DNA from: an uncultured Alphaproteobacteria bacterium
GTDB lineage: Bacteria > Pseudomonadota > Alphaproteobacteria > HIMB59 > GCA-002718135
Direction: 5' to 3'
NCBI GenBank assembly: GCA_902577945.1
Contig: CACHBB010000001.1
Location: forward strand, 1-64,000
Length of the DNA: 64,000 nucleotides
The notes below the pieces were generated by a model. The model saw only the letters and a list, made by a program, of their open reading frames with translations, did not search any database and had not been told where the DNA came from. Each line of letters begins with the position of its first letter. The stretch's first letter is position 1. Of this stretch, positions 9,315 through 17,487 are shown piece after piece. The position numbers were made by a program, and so were the translations under genes.

Positions 9315-9316
9315 TT

Positions 9317-10417
9317 ATGGGATTTAAGTGTGGGATAGTTGGATTACCAAATGTTGGCAAATCTACTTTATTCAATGCCCTTACCCAATCAAATAAAGCA
9401 GAGGCTGCTAATTATCCATTTGCAACTATAGAACCAAATATAGGAAGAGTTGCAGTACCTGATGATAGATTAAATAAATTAGCAATCATTGGAAAAAGTG
9501 AAAAAATAATCCCTTCTTTCATGGATTTTGTTGATATCGCAGGATTAGTAAAAGGAGCCTCACAAGGAGAAGGTCTAGGAAATAAATTCTTAGGACATGT
9601 GAGAGAAGTTGATGCAATAGCACATGTTGTTAGATGTTTTGAAGATACTAATATTACTCATGTATCATCAAAAATTGATCCACTAGATGATATTGAAACA
9701 ATTAATTTAGAATTACAATTAGCTGATCTTGAGAGCTTAAATAATAAAAAAACTAGTTTAGAAAAAAAATTAAAAGCAATTGATAAAGAAGCTAAAATTC
9801 AATTTGATATAATAAATAAAATCTTACAAATGCTAGATTCTAATAGGATATTAAAAATTGATGAATTTGCTAGTAATGAAATTGACTTTGTAAATAGCCT
9901 TAACTTAATTAGTCTAAAACCTACTATGTACATATGTAATGTAGATGAAGAATCTATTCATACTGGAAACGAATTATCAAAAAAAGTTATCGAGCTTGCT
10001 AAAAAAAATAATCATTCTGTAGTTTTAATCTCTGCATCAATTGAAGCACAAATAGCAGAATTAGATAATGAGGAAGAAAAACTTGAATTTCTTAAAGAGC
10101 TTAATTTAGATCAAACAACATTAAATAAAGTAATAAAGTCAGGATATGATCTTTTGGGTTTAATTAACTATTTTACTTGTGGCCCAAAAGAAACAAGATC
10201 TTGGACAATAAAAGGGGGAACATTTGCACCACAAGCTGCAGGAAAAATTCACACTGATTTTGAAAAAGGATTTATTAGAGCAGAGACTGTCTCTTATGAC
10301 GACTATATAGAAAATAATGGTGATGCTGGAAGTAGAGATTCAGGAAAATTAAGACAAGAAGGTAAAGATTATATCGTTAAAGATGGCGATGTAATGAACT
10401 TTTTATTTAATGTCTAA
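9317..10417 (+). CDS. ychF: Redox-regulated ATPase/GTPase of the Obg-HflX family
   Basis: YchF/OLA1 binds ribosomes and hydrolyses ATP rather than GTP; it is linked to oxidative stress. The P-loop GLPNVGKS lies at 9-16, the G3 region DIAGLVKGAS near 73, and the altered G4 motif NVDEE near 211 (instead of NKxD) explains ATP preference in the family. A C-terminal TGS domain begins near 280 with FTCGPKE and WTIKGGTFAPQAAGKIH. At 366 residues it is complete. Its 3' end overlaps the convergent petC end by four bases. Confidence 0.96.
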   Translation: MGFKCGIVGLPNVGKSTLFNALTQSNKAEAANYPFATIEPNIGRVAVPDDRLNKLAIIGKSEKIIPSFMDFVDIAGLVKGASQGEGLGNKFLGHVREVDAIAHVVRCFEDTNITHVSSKIDPLDDIETINLELQLADLESLNNKKTSLEKKLKAIDKEAKIQFDIINKILQMLDSNRILKIDEFASNEIDFVNSLNLISLKPTMYICNVDEESIHTGNELSKKVIELAKKNNHSVVLISASIEAQIAELDNEEEKLEFLKELNLDQTTLNKVIKSGYDLLGLINYFTCGPKETRSWTIKGGTFAPQAAGKIHTDFEKGFIRAETVSYDDYIENNGDAGSRDSGKLRQEGKDYIVKDGDVMNFLFNV

Positions 10418-11163
10418 GTAACGTCTCTCCATAGTCTATTTTTTGCTAAATAAACAATTGTTCCTAAAATAATAAAGAATAAAATTACTTTAATTCCTAA
10501 ATTTTTTCTTTGTTCCATTTCAGGCTCTGCAGCCCAATGAAGAAAATGTGTTACATCTTCTGATAATTGTTGCGCATTATTATCTGTACCATCATCATAA
10601 TCAACACTTCCATCAGCAATTGGTGCTGGCATAGCTATTTGATTTCCAGCCATCCATTTATTGTAATACATTCCATTACCAACCTCCATCCCTTTAGGAG
10701 GTTCAACATAACCTAAAAGCAAATTATAAATATAATCTACACCATATTTTCTTGCTTTTGTAATTACACTTAAATCCGGAGGATAAGCCCCATTATTATT
10801 TGCTCTTGCTTCATTATCATTGGCGTATGGATTGACAAATCTATCAGCTGGTCTAGCAGGTCTTTCAAACATTTCACCATCATCATTTGGCCCATCTAAA
10901 ACAGTATATTCAGAAGCAATTACCTTTACTTGAGCTTCTGAAAAACCAATATCAATTAAATCTCTATAATATAGCAATCTCATTGAATGACATCCTGCAC
11001 ATACTTCTCTATAGACTTTATAACCTCTTTGAATTGCTGCTCTATCAAAAGTTCCAGTTGCACCTTTAAATGACCAATCATGTTTTGGCATTTTTTCAGT
11101 ACTCATTTCTGCAGCAAATATATGTGAAGATAAGAATAGAAGAATAATAAGTAATAGGCGCAT
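10414..11163 (-). CDS. petC: Cytochrome c1 of the bc1 complex
   Basis: Haem c subunit of complex III, passing electrons from the Rieske protein to soluble or membrane cytochrome c. A signal peptide (about 1-18) precedes the mature chain. Haem is bound by CAGCH (C55, C58, H59), and a distal Met is expected in the MAGNQIAMPAPI stretch near 170-180. A C-terminal anchor (about 223-242) precedes the RLWRDV end. Length is 249. It is the last gene of petABC and its ATG shares base 11163 with the petB stop. Confidence 0.96.
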   Translation of the reverse strand: MRLLLIILLFLSSHIFAAEMSTEKMPKHDWSFKGATGTFDRAAIQRGYKVYREVCAGCHSMRLLYYRDLIDIGFSEAQVKVIASEYTVLDGPNDDGEMFERPARPADRFVNPYANDNEARANNNGAYPPDLSVITKARKYGVDYIYNLLLGYVEPPKGMEVGNGMYYNKWMAGNQIAMPAPIADGSVDYDDGTDNNAQQLSEDVTHFLHWAAEPEMEQRKNLGIKVILFFIILGTIVYLAKNRLWRDVT

Positions 11164-12455
11164 TATAGATTTGTATCTTTTTGCATTGCTGGTGAAGGTA
11201 TTCCTTTTTCACCTCCTCCAATTTTTTGTGATATGTTTTTTGCATATACATCACTAATACTAAGTGGAAGTTTGTTTGGTTTTTCTATCCAACCAACAAA
11301 TGGAGTAATAATAAAGAAAAAACCAAAATAATAAAGTAAACCAACTCTTGCAATTAAAAGATATAAACCCTCAGCAGGCAACATTCCAACGTACCCTAGT
11401 ACAAAAAAGTTAACAAAAAATCCCATCATAAACCATTTATATATTGGTCTGTAATTACAGCTTCTTACTTTTGATCTATCAAGCCATGGTAACACAAATA
11501 AAATTGCTATAGCACCAAACATTAAAAGAACTCCACCTAATTTATCAGGTACTGCTCTTAAAATTGCATAAAAAGGTGCAAGATACCAGTTAGGAACAAT
11601 ATGAGCTGGAGTAACAAGTGGATCTGCTGGTATATAATTGTCAACCTCAGCCATAAGATTTGGTCCAAAAAAAATTACTGTAGAAATTGCAACTCCAAAA
11701 GCACACATCGCAATTGTATCTTTAATCAACATGTATGGAAAAAAGTTTACTGAGTCGTTTTTAGTTTTAATATCAATCCCATCGGGGTTATTTGAGCCAT
11801 GAACATGAACAGCAGCGACGTGAAGACCTACAACACCAAAAATAACAAAAGGTAAAACATAATGAAGAGCGAAGAAGCGATTTAAGGTTGCATTTCCAAC
11901 ATTGTAATCACCAAGAAGCCATGTTTTTAATCCCTCACCTATGATTGGTATCGCACTAAATAGATTAGTTATAACTGTTGCACCCCAGTAGGACATTTGT
12001 CCCCATGGCAAGGTATATCCAAGAAAGGAAGTTGCCATCATTAGAAGGAATATGAATACTCCTAAAATCCAATTTAATTCTCTTGGGTATTTATAGGAAC
12101 CGAAATACATTGCTCTTACAATATGTATGTAAACAATAATGAAGAAAAAAGCTGCTCCATTTGAGTGAATATAACGCATCAACCAACCATAATTTACATC
12201 TCTCATGATTCTTTCAACACTATCAAATGCCATCTCTGTGTGAGGTGTGTAATTCATTGCTAGAAAAATACCACTAACTATCATTGTAACTAGAGTTATT
12301 GTAGCTAGAGCTCCAAAACTCCAAAAATAGTTACAGTTTTTTGGCATCGGGTAATCACCATATTCTTTTTTAAAATAAGAAATTATAGGTAAACGAAATT
12401 CTATCCAATTAAGAACAGGATTTTTAAATTTGTGTACTTTTCTATTTTGGTCCAT
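11163..12455 (-). CDS. petB: Cytochrome b of the bc1 complex
   Basis: Membrane core of complex III, with about eight helices and two b haems. The axial histidines are H97/H111 (YIHSN and YIHIV) and H198/H212 (ALHYV and GLHVA), both pairs with 13 residues between, as in bc1-type rather than b6-type proteins. The Qo-site motif normally reading PEWY is PNWY here (288-291; codon AAC confirmed in the bases), removing the usual glutamate. The rest, including ILRAVPDKLGGV, is conventional. At 430 residues it is complete. It starts two bases after petA. Confidence 0.97.
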   Translation of the reverse strand: MDQNRKVHKFKNPVLNWIEFRLPIISYFKKEYGDYPMPKNCNYFWSFGALATITLVTMIVSGIFLAMNYTPHTEMAFDSVERIMRDVNYGWLMRYIHSNGAAFFFIIVYIHIVRAMYFGSYKYPRELNWILGVFIFLLMMATSFLGYTLPWGQMSYWGATVITNLFSAIPIIGEGLKTWLLGDYNVGNATLNRFFALHYVLPFVIFGVVGLHVAAVHVHGSNNPDGIDIKTKNDSVNFFPYMLIKDTIAMCAFGVAISTVIFFGPNLMAEVDNYIPADPLVTPAHIVPNWYLAPFYAILRAVPDKLGGVLLMFGAIAILFVLPWLDRSKVRSCNYRPIYKWFMMGFFVNFFVLGYVGMLPAEGLYLLIARVGLLYYFGFFFIITPFVGWIEKPNKLPLSISDVYAKNISQKIGGGEKGIPSPAMQKDTNL

Positions 12456-12457
12456 AA

Positions 12458-12985
12458 TTATCCAATCTTTATTGTAGTATCATTTAAAAAGGAATATGGC
12501 GGGACGTCCAAATTTTTTGGAGCAGGTCCTTTTCTAATTCTTCCAGATGTGTCGTAATGAGAGCCGTGGCATGGACAATACCAACCATCATATTCACCTT
12601 TCATATCTGAAATTTTTTGACCAAGTGGTACACAGCCTAAGTGCGTACATACACCAACTAAAACTAACCATTCTTCTTTCTGAACTCTTTCTGCATCATC
12701 CTGTGGGTCTCTTAAATCTGAAGCCTGAACCATTTTTGCTGCGTCAATTTCTTGTTTAGTTCTTTTCTTTATGAAAACTGGCTTACCTCTCCATTTTATT
12801 GTAATACTTTGCCCTTCTTCTATTGTACTTATATCTACTTCTGTTGAGCCAGCGGCTAAAGTATCTTCTGCAGGACTCATACTTTTTAAAAAAGGCCATA
12901 TAAATGCTGCTGTTCCAACAGCTCCAAGTGTTACAGTGCTTAACTGTAAGAAATCGCGTCTCTTATTATCTGGTTTTTTTGCCAT
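12458..12985 (-). CDS. petA: Rieske iron-sulfur subunit of the bc1 complex
   Basis: First gene of petABC. The N-terminus has a Tat-type signal anchor ([14 protein letters not shown], about 8-21, then a hydrophobic stretch), as is usual because the folded [2Fe-2S] domain is exported. Cluster ligands are C113 and H115 in CTHLGC plus C137 and H140 in CPCHGSHYD, with a C118-C139 disulfide. It takes electrons from quinol at the Qo site and passes them to cytochrome c1. Its promoter should lie in the 96-base gap shared with divergent trmL. Confidence 0.97.
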   Translation of the reverse strand: MAKKPDNKRRDFLQLSTVTLGAVGTAAFIWPFLKSMSPAEDTLAAGSTEVDISTIEEGQSITIKWRGKPVFIKKRTKQEIDAAKMVQASDLRDPQDDAERVQKEEWLVLVGVCTHLGCVPLGQKISDMKGEYDGWYCPCHGSHYDTSGRIRKGPAPKNLDVPPYSFLNDTTIKIG

Positions 12986-13044
12986 TTATTATGATTTTCT
13001 TTATATCTTAATTAATAAAAAAAATACCTATTATTTATGTGCCA

Positions 13045-13053
13045 GCGTGACGC
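13045..13053. promoter_or_regulatory. Short GC-rich palindrome between petA and trmL
   Basis: GCGTGACGC, a perfect inverted repeat around one central base, sits inside a GC-rich patch (13041-13058) of an otherwise AT-rich divergent promoter region, 59 bases from the petA start and 29 from trmL. It may be an operator for petABC or trmL or part of a promoter. No known consensus is matched with confidence. Confidence 0.25.
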
Positions 13054-13081
13054 AAGGTCTTAGATAATGTAATTAAAATAT

Positions 13082-13534
13082 ATGAGAATTGCTCTATTTG
13101 AACCTGATATTCCTCAAAATACTGGAAATGTATTTAGGCTTGGCGCTTGTCTCGGTATACCAGTCGATATCATAGAACCAACTGGTTTCATTATAGATGA
13201 TAAAAGACTTAAAAGAGCATCGATGGATTATTATAATTATCTTGATCTAAAAAAACATTTAAGTTGGGAAAAATTTTATAATTGGTCAATTAAAAATAAA
13301 TATCGATTAATCTTATTAACAACAAAGAGTAATAAAAGTTGTTATAACTATGTCTTTAGACCAAATGACATAATTTTATTTGGCAGGGAAAGTGCTGGCG
13401 TTCCTCAGTCTGTGCATGACTCTGTCGATGATAGATTAAAAATACCCATGGTAAAAGGGCCCAGGTCAATAAATCTAAGTAGTTCAGTGGCTATAGTTGC
13501 TGGTGAAATGTTACGCCAATTAAAATTAAGCTAG
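13082..13534 (+). CDS. trmL: tRNA (cytidine/uridine(34)-2'-O)-methyltransferase
   Basis: A 150-residue SPOUT methyltransferase that modifies the wobble base of tRNA-Leu isoacceptors. Diagnostic segments are LFEPDIPQNTGN (5-16), RLGACLGIPVDIIEP, RASMDYY, LFGRESAGVP, and the knot region IPMVKGPRSINLSSSVAI near 126-143. It is a minimal single-domain protein of the usual length. It is divergent from petA, and its 3' end overlaps the convergent pirin gene by nine bases. Confidence 0.95.
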   Translation: MRIALFEPDIPQNTGNVFRLGACLGIPVDIIEPTGFIIDDKRLKRASMDYYNYLDLKKHLSWEKFYNWSIKNKYRLILLTTKSNKSCYNYVFRPNDIILFGRESAGVPQSVHDSVDDRLKIPMVKGPRSINLSSSVAIVAGEMLRQLKLS

Positions 13535-14386
13535 AGTACCCATCTTTCCATCTTGATAATCTATCATAGCTTGTTTAATTTCTCCCTCAGAATTAGCAAC
13601 AAAAGGACCGTATCTGGCAATAGGCTCTTGAATTGGCTTACCTGCTAAAACTAAATACGAACCTTTATTAGATATTGATGTAAGTTGAAGTTCATCACTT
13701 GACTGATCAAAATAAATCATATCCCCCTTGTTTGCAATTTTATTAGAGTCAGAGAACTTTAATTGACCATCAATTAAATAGATCATTAGATTTTGTTCTT
13801 TATCAACTTTAAACTTGATTTTATCTTGTCTTAAAAATCTAATATCAAAAATAGAAACAGGCGAATAAGTTTGAATTTTTGATTTTACTCCTTTTACTTC
13901 ACCAACAAGAACTTTAAATTCTATATTGTTATTTTCCAGTAAAGTGGGAATTGTATTTTTTTTAATGTGTTGATACCAAGGTTTAACTTTTTTATATTTT
14001 TGAGGTAGATTTACCCAAATCTGTAAACCCTGCATAACTCCCCCGGACTTTTTAAATTTTTCTGTAACTAACTCAGAATGAATTAAACCAGAACCCGTAG
14101 TCATCCACTGAACATCACCAGTTTCTATATCTGCTTGCCCACCCCATGAGTCTCGATGTTCTACCTCACCCCCTAACATATATGTAATGGCCTCAAAACC
14201 ACAATGAGGATGAGCAGGAACACCTGTGGCTCCACCAGGTTGATAATTTATTGGCCCAAAGTGATCAAAAAGAAGAAAAGGATCATTTTCTCTCATTCCA
14301 GGAATAGGGAAGGCTCTGGTAACAGGAATACCGTCACCCTCAAAAGTTTTCATGCATTTTTTTATTTGCAAAATTTTTCTAGACAT
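13526..14386 (-). CDS. Pirin-family cupin protein
   Basis: A 286-residue bicupin of the pirin (YhaK/YhhW-like) family. The N-terminal cupin shows FDHFGPINYQ, HPHCGFEAITYMLGGEVEHRD with the metal-binding histidines and glutamate, and MTTGSGLIHSE. The C-terminal cupin has the typical PIARYGPFVAN end. Some bacterial pirins are quercetin dioxygenases and others regulate metabolism by protein contact; nothing nearby decides the substrate. It stands apart from its neighbours, 56 bases after the CCA-type gene on the same strand. Confidence 0.92.
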   Translation of the reverse strand: MSRKILQIKKCMKTFEGDGIPVTRAFPIPGMRENDPFLLFDHFGPINYQPGGATGVPAHPHCGFEAITYMLGGEVEHRDSWGGQADIETGDVQWMTTGSGLIHSELVTEKFKKSGGVMQGLQIWVNLPQKYKKVKPWYQHIKKNTIPTLLENNNIEFKVLVGEVKGVKSKIQTYSPVSIFDIRFLRQDKIKFKVDKEQNLMIYLIDGQLKFSDSNKIANKGDMIYFDQSSDELQLTSISNKGSYLVLAGKPIQEPIARYGPFVANSEGEIKQAMIDYQDGKMGTLA

Positions 14387-14442
14387 TAATTATTAAGTGG
14401 TATTTTTAATTGATTTTTCAATGAATAATAAATTTTTTAAAT

Positions 14443-15237
14443 TTAATTTATTATATTATCAATCCTATTTAAACATTTTTTTAAACCAACTTCAAATTTA
14501 GTTCTTATAAAATGTTCTTTTATTATTTCCACCCACTTAAATTTTATTTGGTCTTTGTAAGCATTATAAAAGCAATTTAATGGATATGGCATATTAAACA
14601 TTTTCAAAATTTCTTGTCTAACAACTTCATTTGTTAATACTGATAAAGATTCATGAATATATTTTTCGACTGTTTTTTGTTCACTTAAAATAATATTAGG
14701 TATTTCAAATAGACCAAGAAATCTAAAATAACGATAGATTCGAAGATAATCTTCTTTAATTCTTTCTTCTGTTTCACCTATAAACCTAATTTTCTTTTCT
14801 TTAAGGTCATTTATTCCATTGTAATAATCATATATTTTATTATTACTTCCAAGAAACATAGCATTAAATGAAAAATCTCTCCTCGCTGCATCCCTTTCCC
14901 AATTTGTTGTATAAATCACATTAGTATGTCTTCCAATTTGATTTACGTCCTCACGTAAAGTCGTAATTTGTACTTTTTTATCCATGGGATAAGCAATTAT
15001 AGATCCATATTGTATAGCAAAATCGTCATATTCAATATTGTTACTATTTAGTATTTCCAAAACTTTGTTTGGCTCTACAACTGTTGCGGCATCAATATCC
15101 TTACTTACCTTGTTAAGAAATAAATCTCTTATACACCCGCCAACTAAACGAATTTTGGCATTATTATTTTCAAAAATAGAAAATAAATATTTTATATGGT
15201 CTTTATTTAATAATTCAGCAGTTATATTATTGTTCAT
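14443..15237 (-). CDS. CCA tRNA nucleotidyltransferase / poly(A) polymerase family, unusually short
   Basis: The nucleotidyltransferase head is complete: LVGGCIRD (31-38), the catalytic aspartates in KDIDAAT (D47, D49), RRDFSFNAM (119-127) and EDYLRIYRYFRF (162-173). That supports a class II CCA-adding or poly(A)-adding enzyme. The chain stops at 264 residues, while alphaproteobacterial homologues usually run to about 380-420, so much of the C-terminal body and tail is missing. Only 56 bases separate the stop from the next gene, leaving no room for a frameshifted remainder. It could still be a CCA-repair enzyme; activity is uncertain. Confidence 0.82.
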   Translation of the reverse strand: MNNNITAELLNKDHIKYLFSIFENNNAKIRLVGGCIRDLFLNKVSKDIDAATVVEPNKVLEILNSNNIEYDDFAIQYGSIIAYPMDKKVQITTLREDVNQIGRHTNVIYTTNWERDAARRDFSFNAMFLGSNNKIYDYYNGINDLKEKKIRFIGETEERIKEDYLRIYRYFRFLGLFEIPNIILSEQKTVEKYIHESLSVLTNEVVRQEILKMFNMPYPLNCFYNAYKDQIKFKWVEIIKEHFIRTKFEVGLKKCLNRIDNIIN

Positions 15238-15275
15238 TATATAGATATTTCTTAAAAAAAATTTATATTACAGTA

Positions 15276-15887
15276 ATGATGTCGACTTCTTCAAAAGAAA
15301 ATACAGAAGAAATATTTAGGGATATTAAAAGAAATTTAACTAGAGGTGTTAAAGATAGAAAACATAACTTCCATACTCCGGTATTTTCTAATTTAAATGG
15401 TGATGGTGAAATAGATTCTAGGGTTGTAGTTTTAAGAAACTTCGATCCTTTAAAAATGATTCTTAACTTTCATACTGATTTTAGATCTCCAAAAGCAATT
15501 GATTTAAAACACAATAATAATTCTTTATTTGTGTTTTATGATCATAAATTAAAAATTCAGCTTAGAGTCAAAACAACATCAATTCTCAATAATCAAAATG
15601 GAATTGCAGAAGAAATGTGGGAGAAAACTAGACTGTTCAGCAGAAAATGTTACCTAACTACAAAAATTCCAAGTTCCATTACTGCACTACCTGAAGATGG
15701 AATTCCTAATCATCTTGTAGGTAAAGAGCCAAATTTAGAAGAGAGTGAAAAAGGTTTTAAAAATTTTACAGTTGTGGAAAATAAAATTAATGAAATTGAC
15801 TGGTTATATTTAGAAATCTCTGGTCATCGAAGATTAAAATTAATTTTTAAAGAACAAAAACCTGAATATCATTGGATAATACCTTAG
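15276..15887 (+). CDS. PNPOx-like FMN-binding split-barrel protein
   Basis: A 203-residue protein of the pyridoxamine 5'-phosphate oxidase-like superfamily. The block SRVVVLRNFDP, followed by LNFHTDFRSPKAIDL, matches the FMN-binding strand pair. Later come LFVFYDHKLKIQLRVK and a C-terminal SGHRRLKLIF, where PdxH-type proteins carry the closing R-R segment. It is more like the Alr4036/PNPOx_2 group found beside alphaproteobacterial housekeeping genes than like true PdxH, so an oxidase role in vitamin B6 salvage is not claimed. It converges on panC with a four-base overlap. ATG is doubled at the start (15276 and 15279). Confidence 0.75.
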   Translation: MMSTSSKENTEEIFRDIKRNLTRGVKDRKHNFHTPVFSNLNGDGEIDSRVVVLRNFDPLKMILNFHTDFRSPKAIDLKHNNNSLFVFYDHKLKIQLRVKTTSILNNQNGIAEEMWEKTRLFSRKCYLTTKIPSSITALPEDGIPNHLVGKEPNLEESEKGFKNFTVVENKINEIDWLYLEISGHRRLKLIFKEQKPEYHWIIP

Positions 15888-16717
15888 TGTAATTTAAAAT
15901 TATCAATAATTCTTATATTTCCAATGAAAACAGCAACGAATAATCTTGCCTTATTATAATCATTGGTAATCTCTAAATTATTTTCATCACGTATTTCTAA
16001 ATAATCAATTTTATTAATTTTGATTTTTGAAAGGTCATTTTTAAATTCTTTAAAGTTTAATTTAAGATTTTTTTCTTTTAAATTGTTTACAAATAGATTT
16101 ATTTTTTTTGCAAGATTTTGGAAGATTTCAAATTGATGTGGAGTAAAATTAGAATTCCTAGATGATAAGCTCATTCCATTTTTATCCCTAATAGAAGTGC
16201 AAGGAACAATATTAATATTAAGTTTTTTTAATTTCACCAATTCATCAATTAATTTAATTTGTTGATAATCTTTTTCACCAAAATAACTGTTTTTAGGTTT
16301 GATTATATTAAAAAAGGTATTCACTACAGTTGTGACACCATCAAAGTGGCCCGGTCTTGTAATATCACATAGAATATTCCTATATTTTAAAACACTTTTT
16401 ACTTTGACTAATCCTTCTGGATAAATCTCATCTATGGATGGTAAATATAGTAGATCACAGCTAGAAGATTTTAACTTTGCAATATCTTGATCTATAGTTT
16501 TAGGGTATGAATTATAATCATCATCATTATTAAATTGTGTGGGATTTACAAATATTGATGTGATGACAAAATCATTATTATTTTTTGCTTCTTTTATCAA
16601 AGATAAGTGTCCAGCATGGATATTACCCATTGTAAGAACCAATCCAATTGATACTGATGAAGAAGCAAGTGAATCTAATAAATTCTGTAATTCTTTAGTT
16701 TTTGTTATAATTTTCAT
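15884..16717 (-). CDS. panC: Pantoate-beta-alanine ligase (pantothenate synthetase)
   Basis: Condenses pantoate with beta-alanine at the expense of ATP, giving pantothenate for CoA synthesis. The nucleotidyl-transferase motif MGNIHAGH (30-37) holds His34 and His37. SIFVNPTQFN, GEKDYQQ and GMSLSSRN (the KMSKS-like region) are all present. Length (277) is normal. It stands alone on the minus strand; no panB or panD is in the window. Confidence 0.96.
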   Translation of the reverse strand: MKIITKTKELQNLLDSLASSSVSIGLVLTMGNIHAGHLSLIKEAKNNNDFVITSIFVNPTQFNNDDDYNSYPKTIDQDIAKLKSSSCDLLYLPSIDEIYPEGLVKVKSVLKYRNILCDITRPGHFDGVTTVVNTFFNIIKPKNSYFGEKDYQQIKLIDELVKLKKLNINIVPCTSIRDKNGMSLSSRNSNFTPHQFEIFQNLAKKINLFVNNLKEKNLKLNFKEFKNDLSKIKINKIDYLEIRDENNLEITNDYNKARLFVAVFIGNIRIIDNFKLH

Positions 16718-16736
16718 TAAAACTTTAAGTAAATAA

Positions 16737-16765
16737 TTGACTTATATATGATGAATTCGTATTAG
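16737..16765 (+). promoter_or_regulatory. rpmH: Sigma70-type promoter for the rpmH-rnpA-yidC run
   Basis: TTGACT (16737-16742), a 17-base spacer, then TATTAG (16760-16765). The rpmH start codon lies 14 bases past the -10 element, giving a very short leader. This is the best -35/-10 pair I found in the window, and it fits high expression of a ribosomal-protein operon. It is divergent from panC. Confidence 0.6.
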
Positions 16766-16779
16766 GCCCAATATTTATT

Positions 16780-16914
16780 ATGAAAAGAACATATCAACCA
16801 TCTAGAGTGATTAGAAAAAGAAGACACGGTTTTAGAGCTAGAATGGCTACAAAAGCTGGTCGTCAGATAATTAATAGACGTCGTGCAAAAGGAAGAGCTC
16901 AACTAAGTGCTTAA
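16780..16914 (+). CDS. rpmH: 50S ribosomal protein L34
   Basis: A 44-residue, very Arg/Lys-rich protein beginning [20 protein letters not shown], the invariant L34 start, and ending [11 protein letters not shown]34 binds 23S rRNA in the large subunit. It heads the plus-strand run and is followed eight bases later by rnpA, the classic rpmH-rnpA order. It retains relatively many GC-rich arginine codons (CGT) compared with its surroundings. Confidence 0.98.
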   Translation: MKRTYQPSRVIRKRRHGFRARMATKAGRQIINRRRAKGRAQLSA

Positions 16915-16922
16915 AAGGCCTT

Positions 16923-17255
16923 ATGGCCCCCAAACTATTTACAATTAAAAAAAGATCAACTTTCCTGATGGTGCGAAATGAAGGATTTTATATTAAAGGT
17001 AAAAATATTAATGTACAGATATTACACAATCAAAAGCTAGAAAAATCTATAGGTGTTGGCTACACAGCTTCAAAGAAAATTGGAAATGCAGTAAAAAGAA
17101 ATAAAGCAAAAAGAATAATGAGAGAATTAGCAAGAAAAATTATTATTAATGGTAAAATAAATTCATATTATGTGTTAATAGCTAAATCGTCATTGCTAGA
17201 CGAAAAGTTTAGCAATTTAATAGTTGAGCTTAAAGAAAAAATAAATGATAAATAG
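16923..17255 (+). CDS. rnpA: Ribonuclease P protein component
   Basis: Basic 110-residue protein that works with RNase P RNA to mature the 5' ends of tRNAs. The conserved RNR block AVKRNKAKRIMRELAR (58-73) and the preceding GYTASKKIGN are clear. The start is ATG, eight bases after rpmH. The 3' end overlaps yidD by 11 bases, as is often seen for this pair. The RNase P RNA gene itself is not in the window. Confidence 0.95.
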   Translation: MAPKLFTIKKRSTFLMVRNEGFYIKGKNINVQILHNQKLEKSIGVGYTASKKIGNAVKRNKAKRIMRELARKIIINGKINSYYVLIAKSSLLDEKFSNLIVELKEKINDK

Positions 17256-17487
17256 AATTCTTATATTTCCACTAATAGTATTTATAAGAATCTATCAATT
17301 AGTTATATCTCCAATTATTGGTCAAAATTGTAGATTCCAACCTACCTGCTCTGAATATGCTGCTAGTTGTTTTAAACAATTTGGATTAATTAAAGGAATT
17401 TTTTTATCTTTAAAAAGAATAGCTAAATGTCATCCTTGGGGAAAGCACGGATATGACCCGATCCCTAGTAAGTTAGAAGAAAAATAA
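17245..17487 (+). CDS. yidD: Membrane protein insertion efficiency factor
   Basis: An 80-residue protein with an N-terminal amphipathic/hydrophobic helix (about 2-20) and the YidD signature CRFQPTCSEYA, then KCHPWGKHGYDPIP near the end. It helps YidC-dependent membrane insertion at the inner face of the membrane. It starts inside rnpA, and its TAA overlaps the yidC ATG by one base, so expression is tightly coupled. Confidence 0.95.
   Translation: MINRILIFPLIVFIRIYQLVISPIIGQNCRFQPTCSEYAASCFKQFGLIKGIFLSLKRIAKCHPWGKHGYDPIPSKLEEK

Noticed and set aside
12547-13067. Two plus-strand ORFs opposite petA
   Set aside because: They are antisense to the Rieske gene, have no recognisable domains and no ribosome site; petA is certain.
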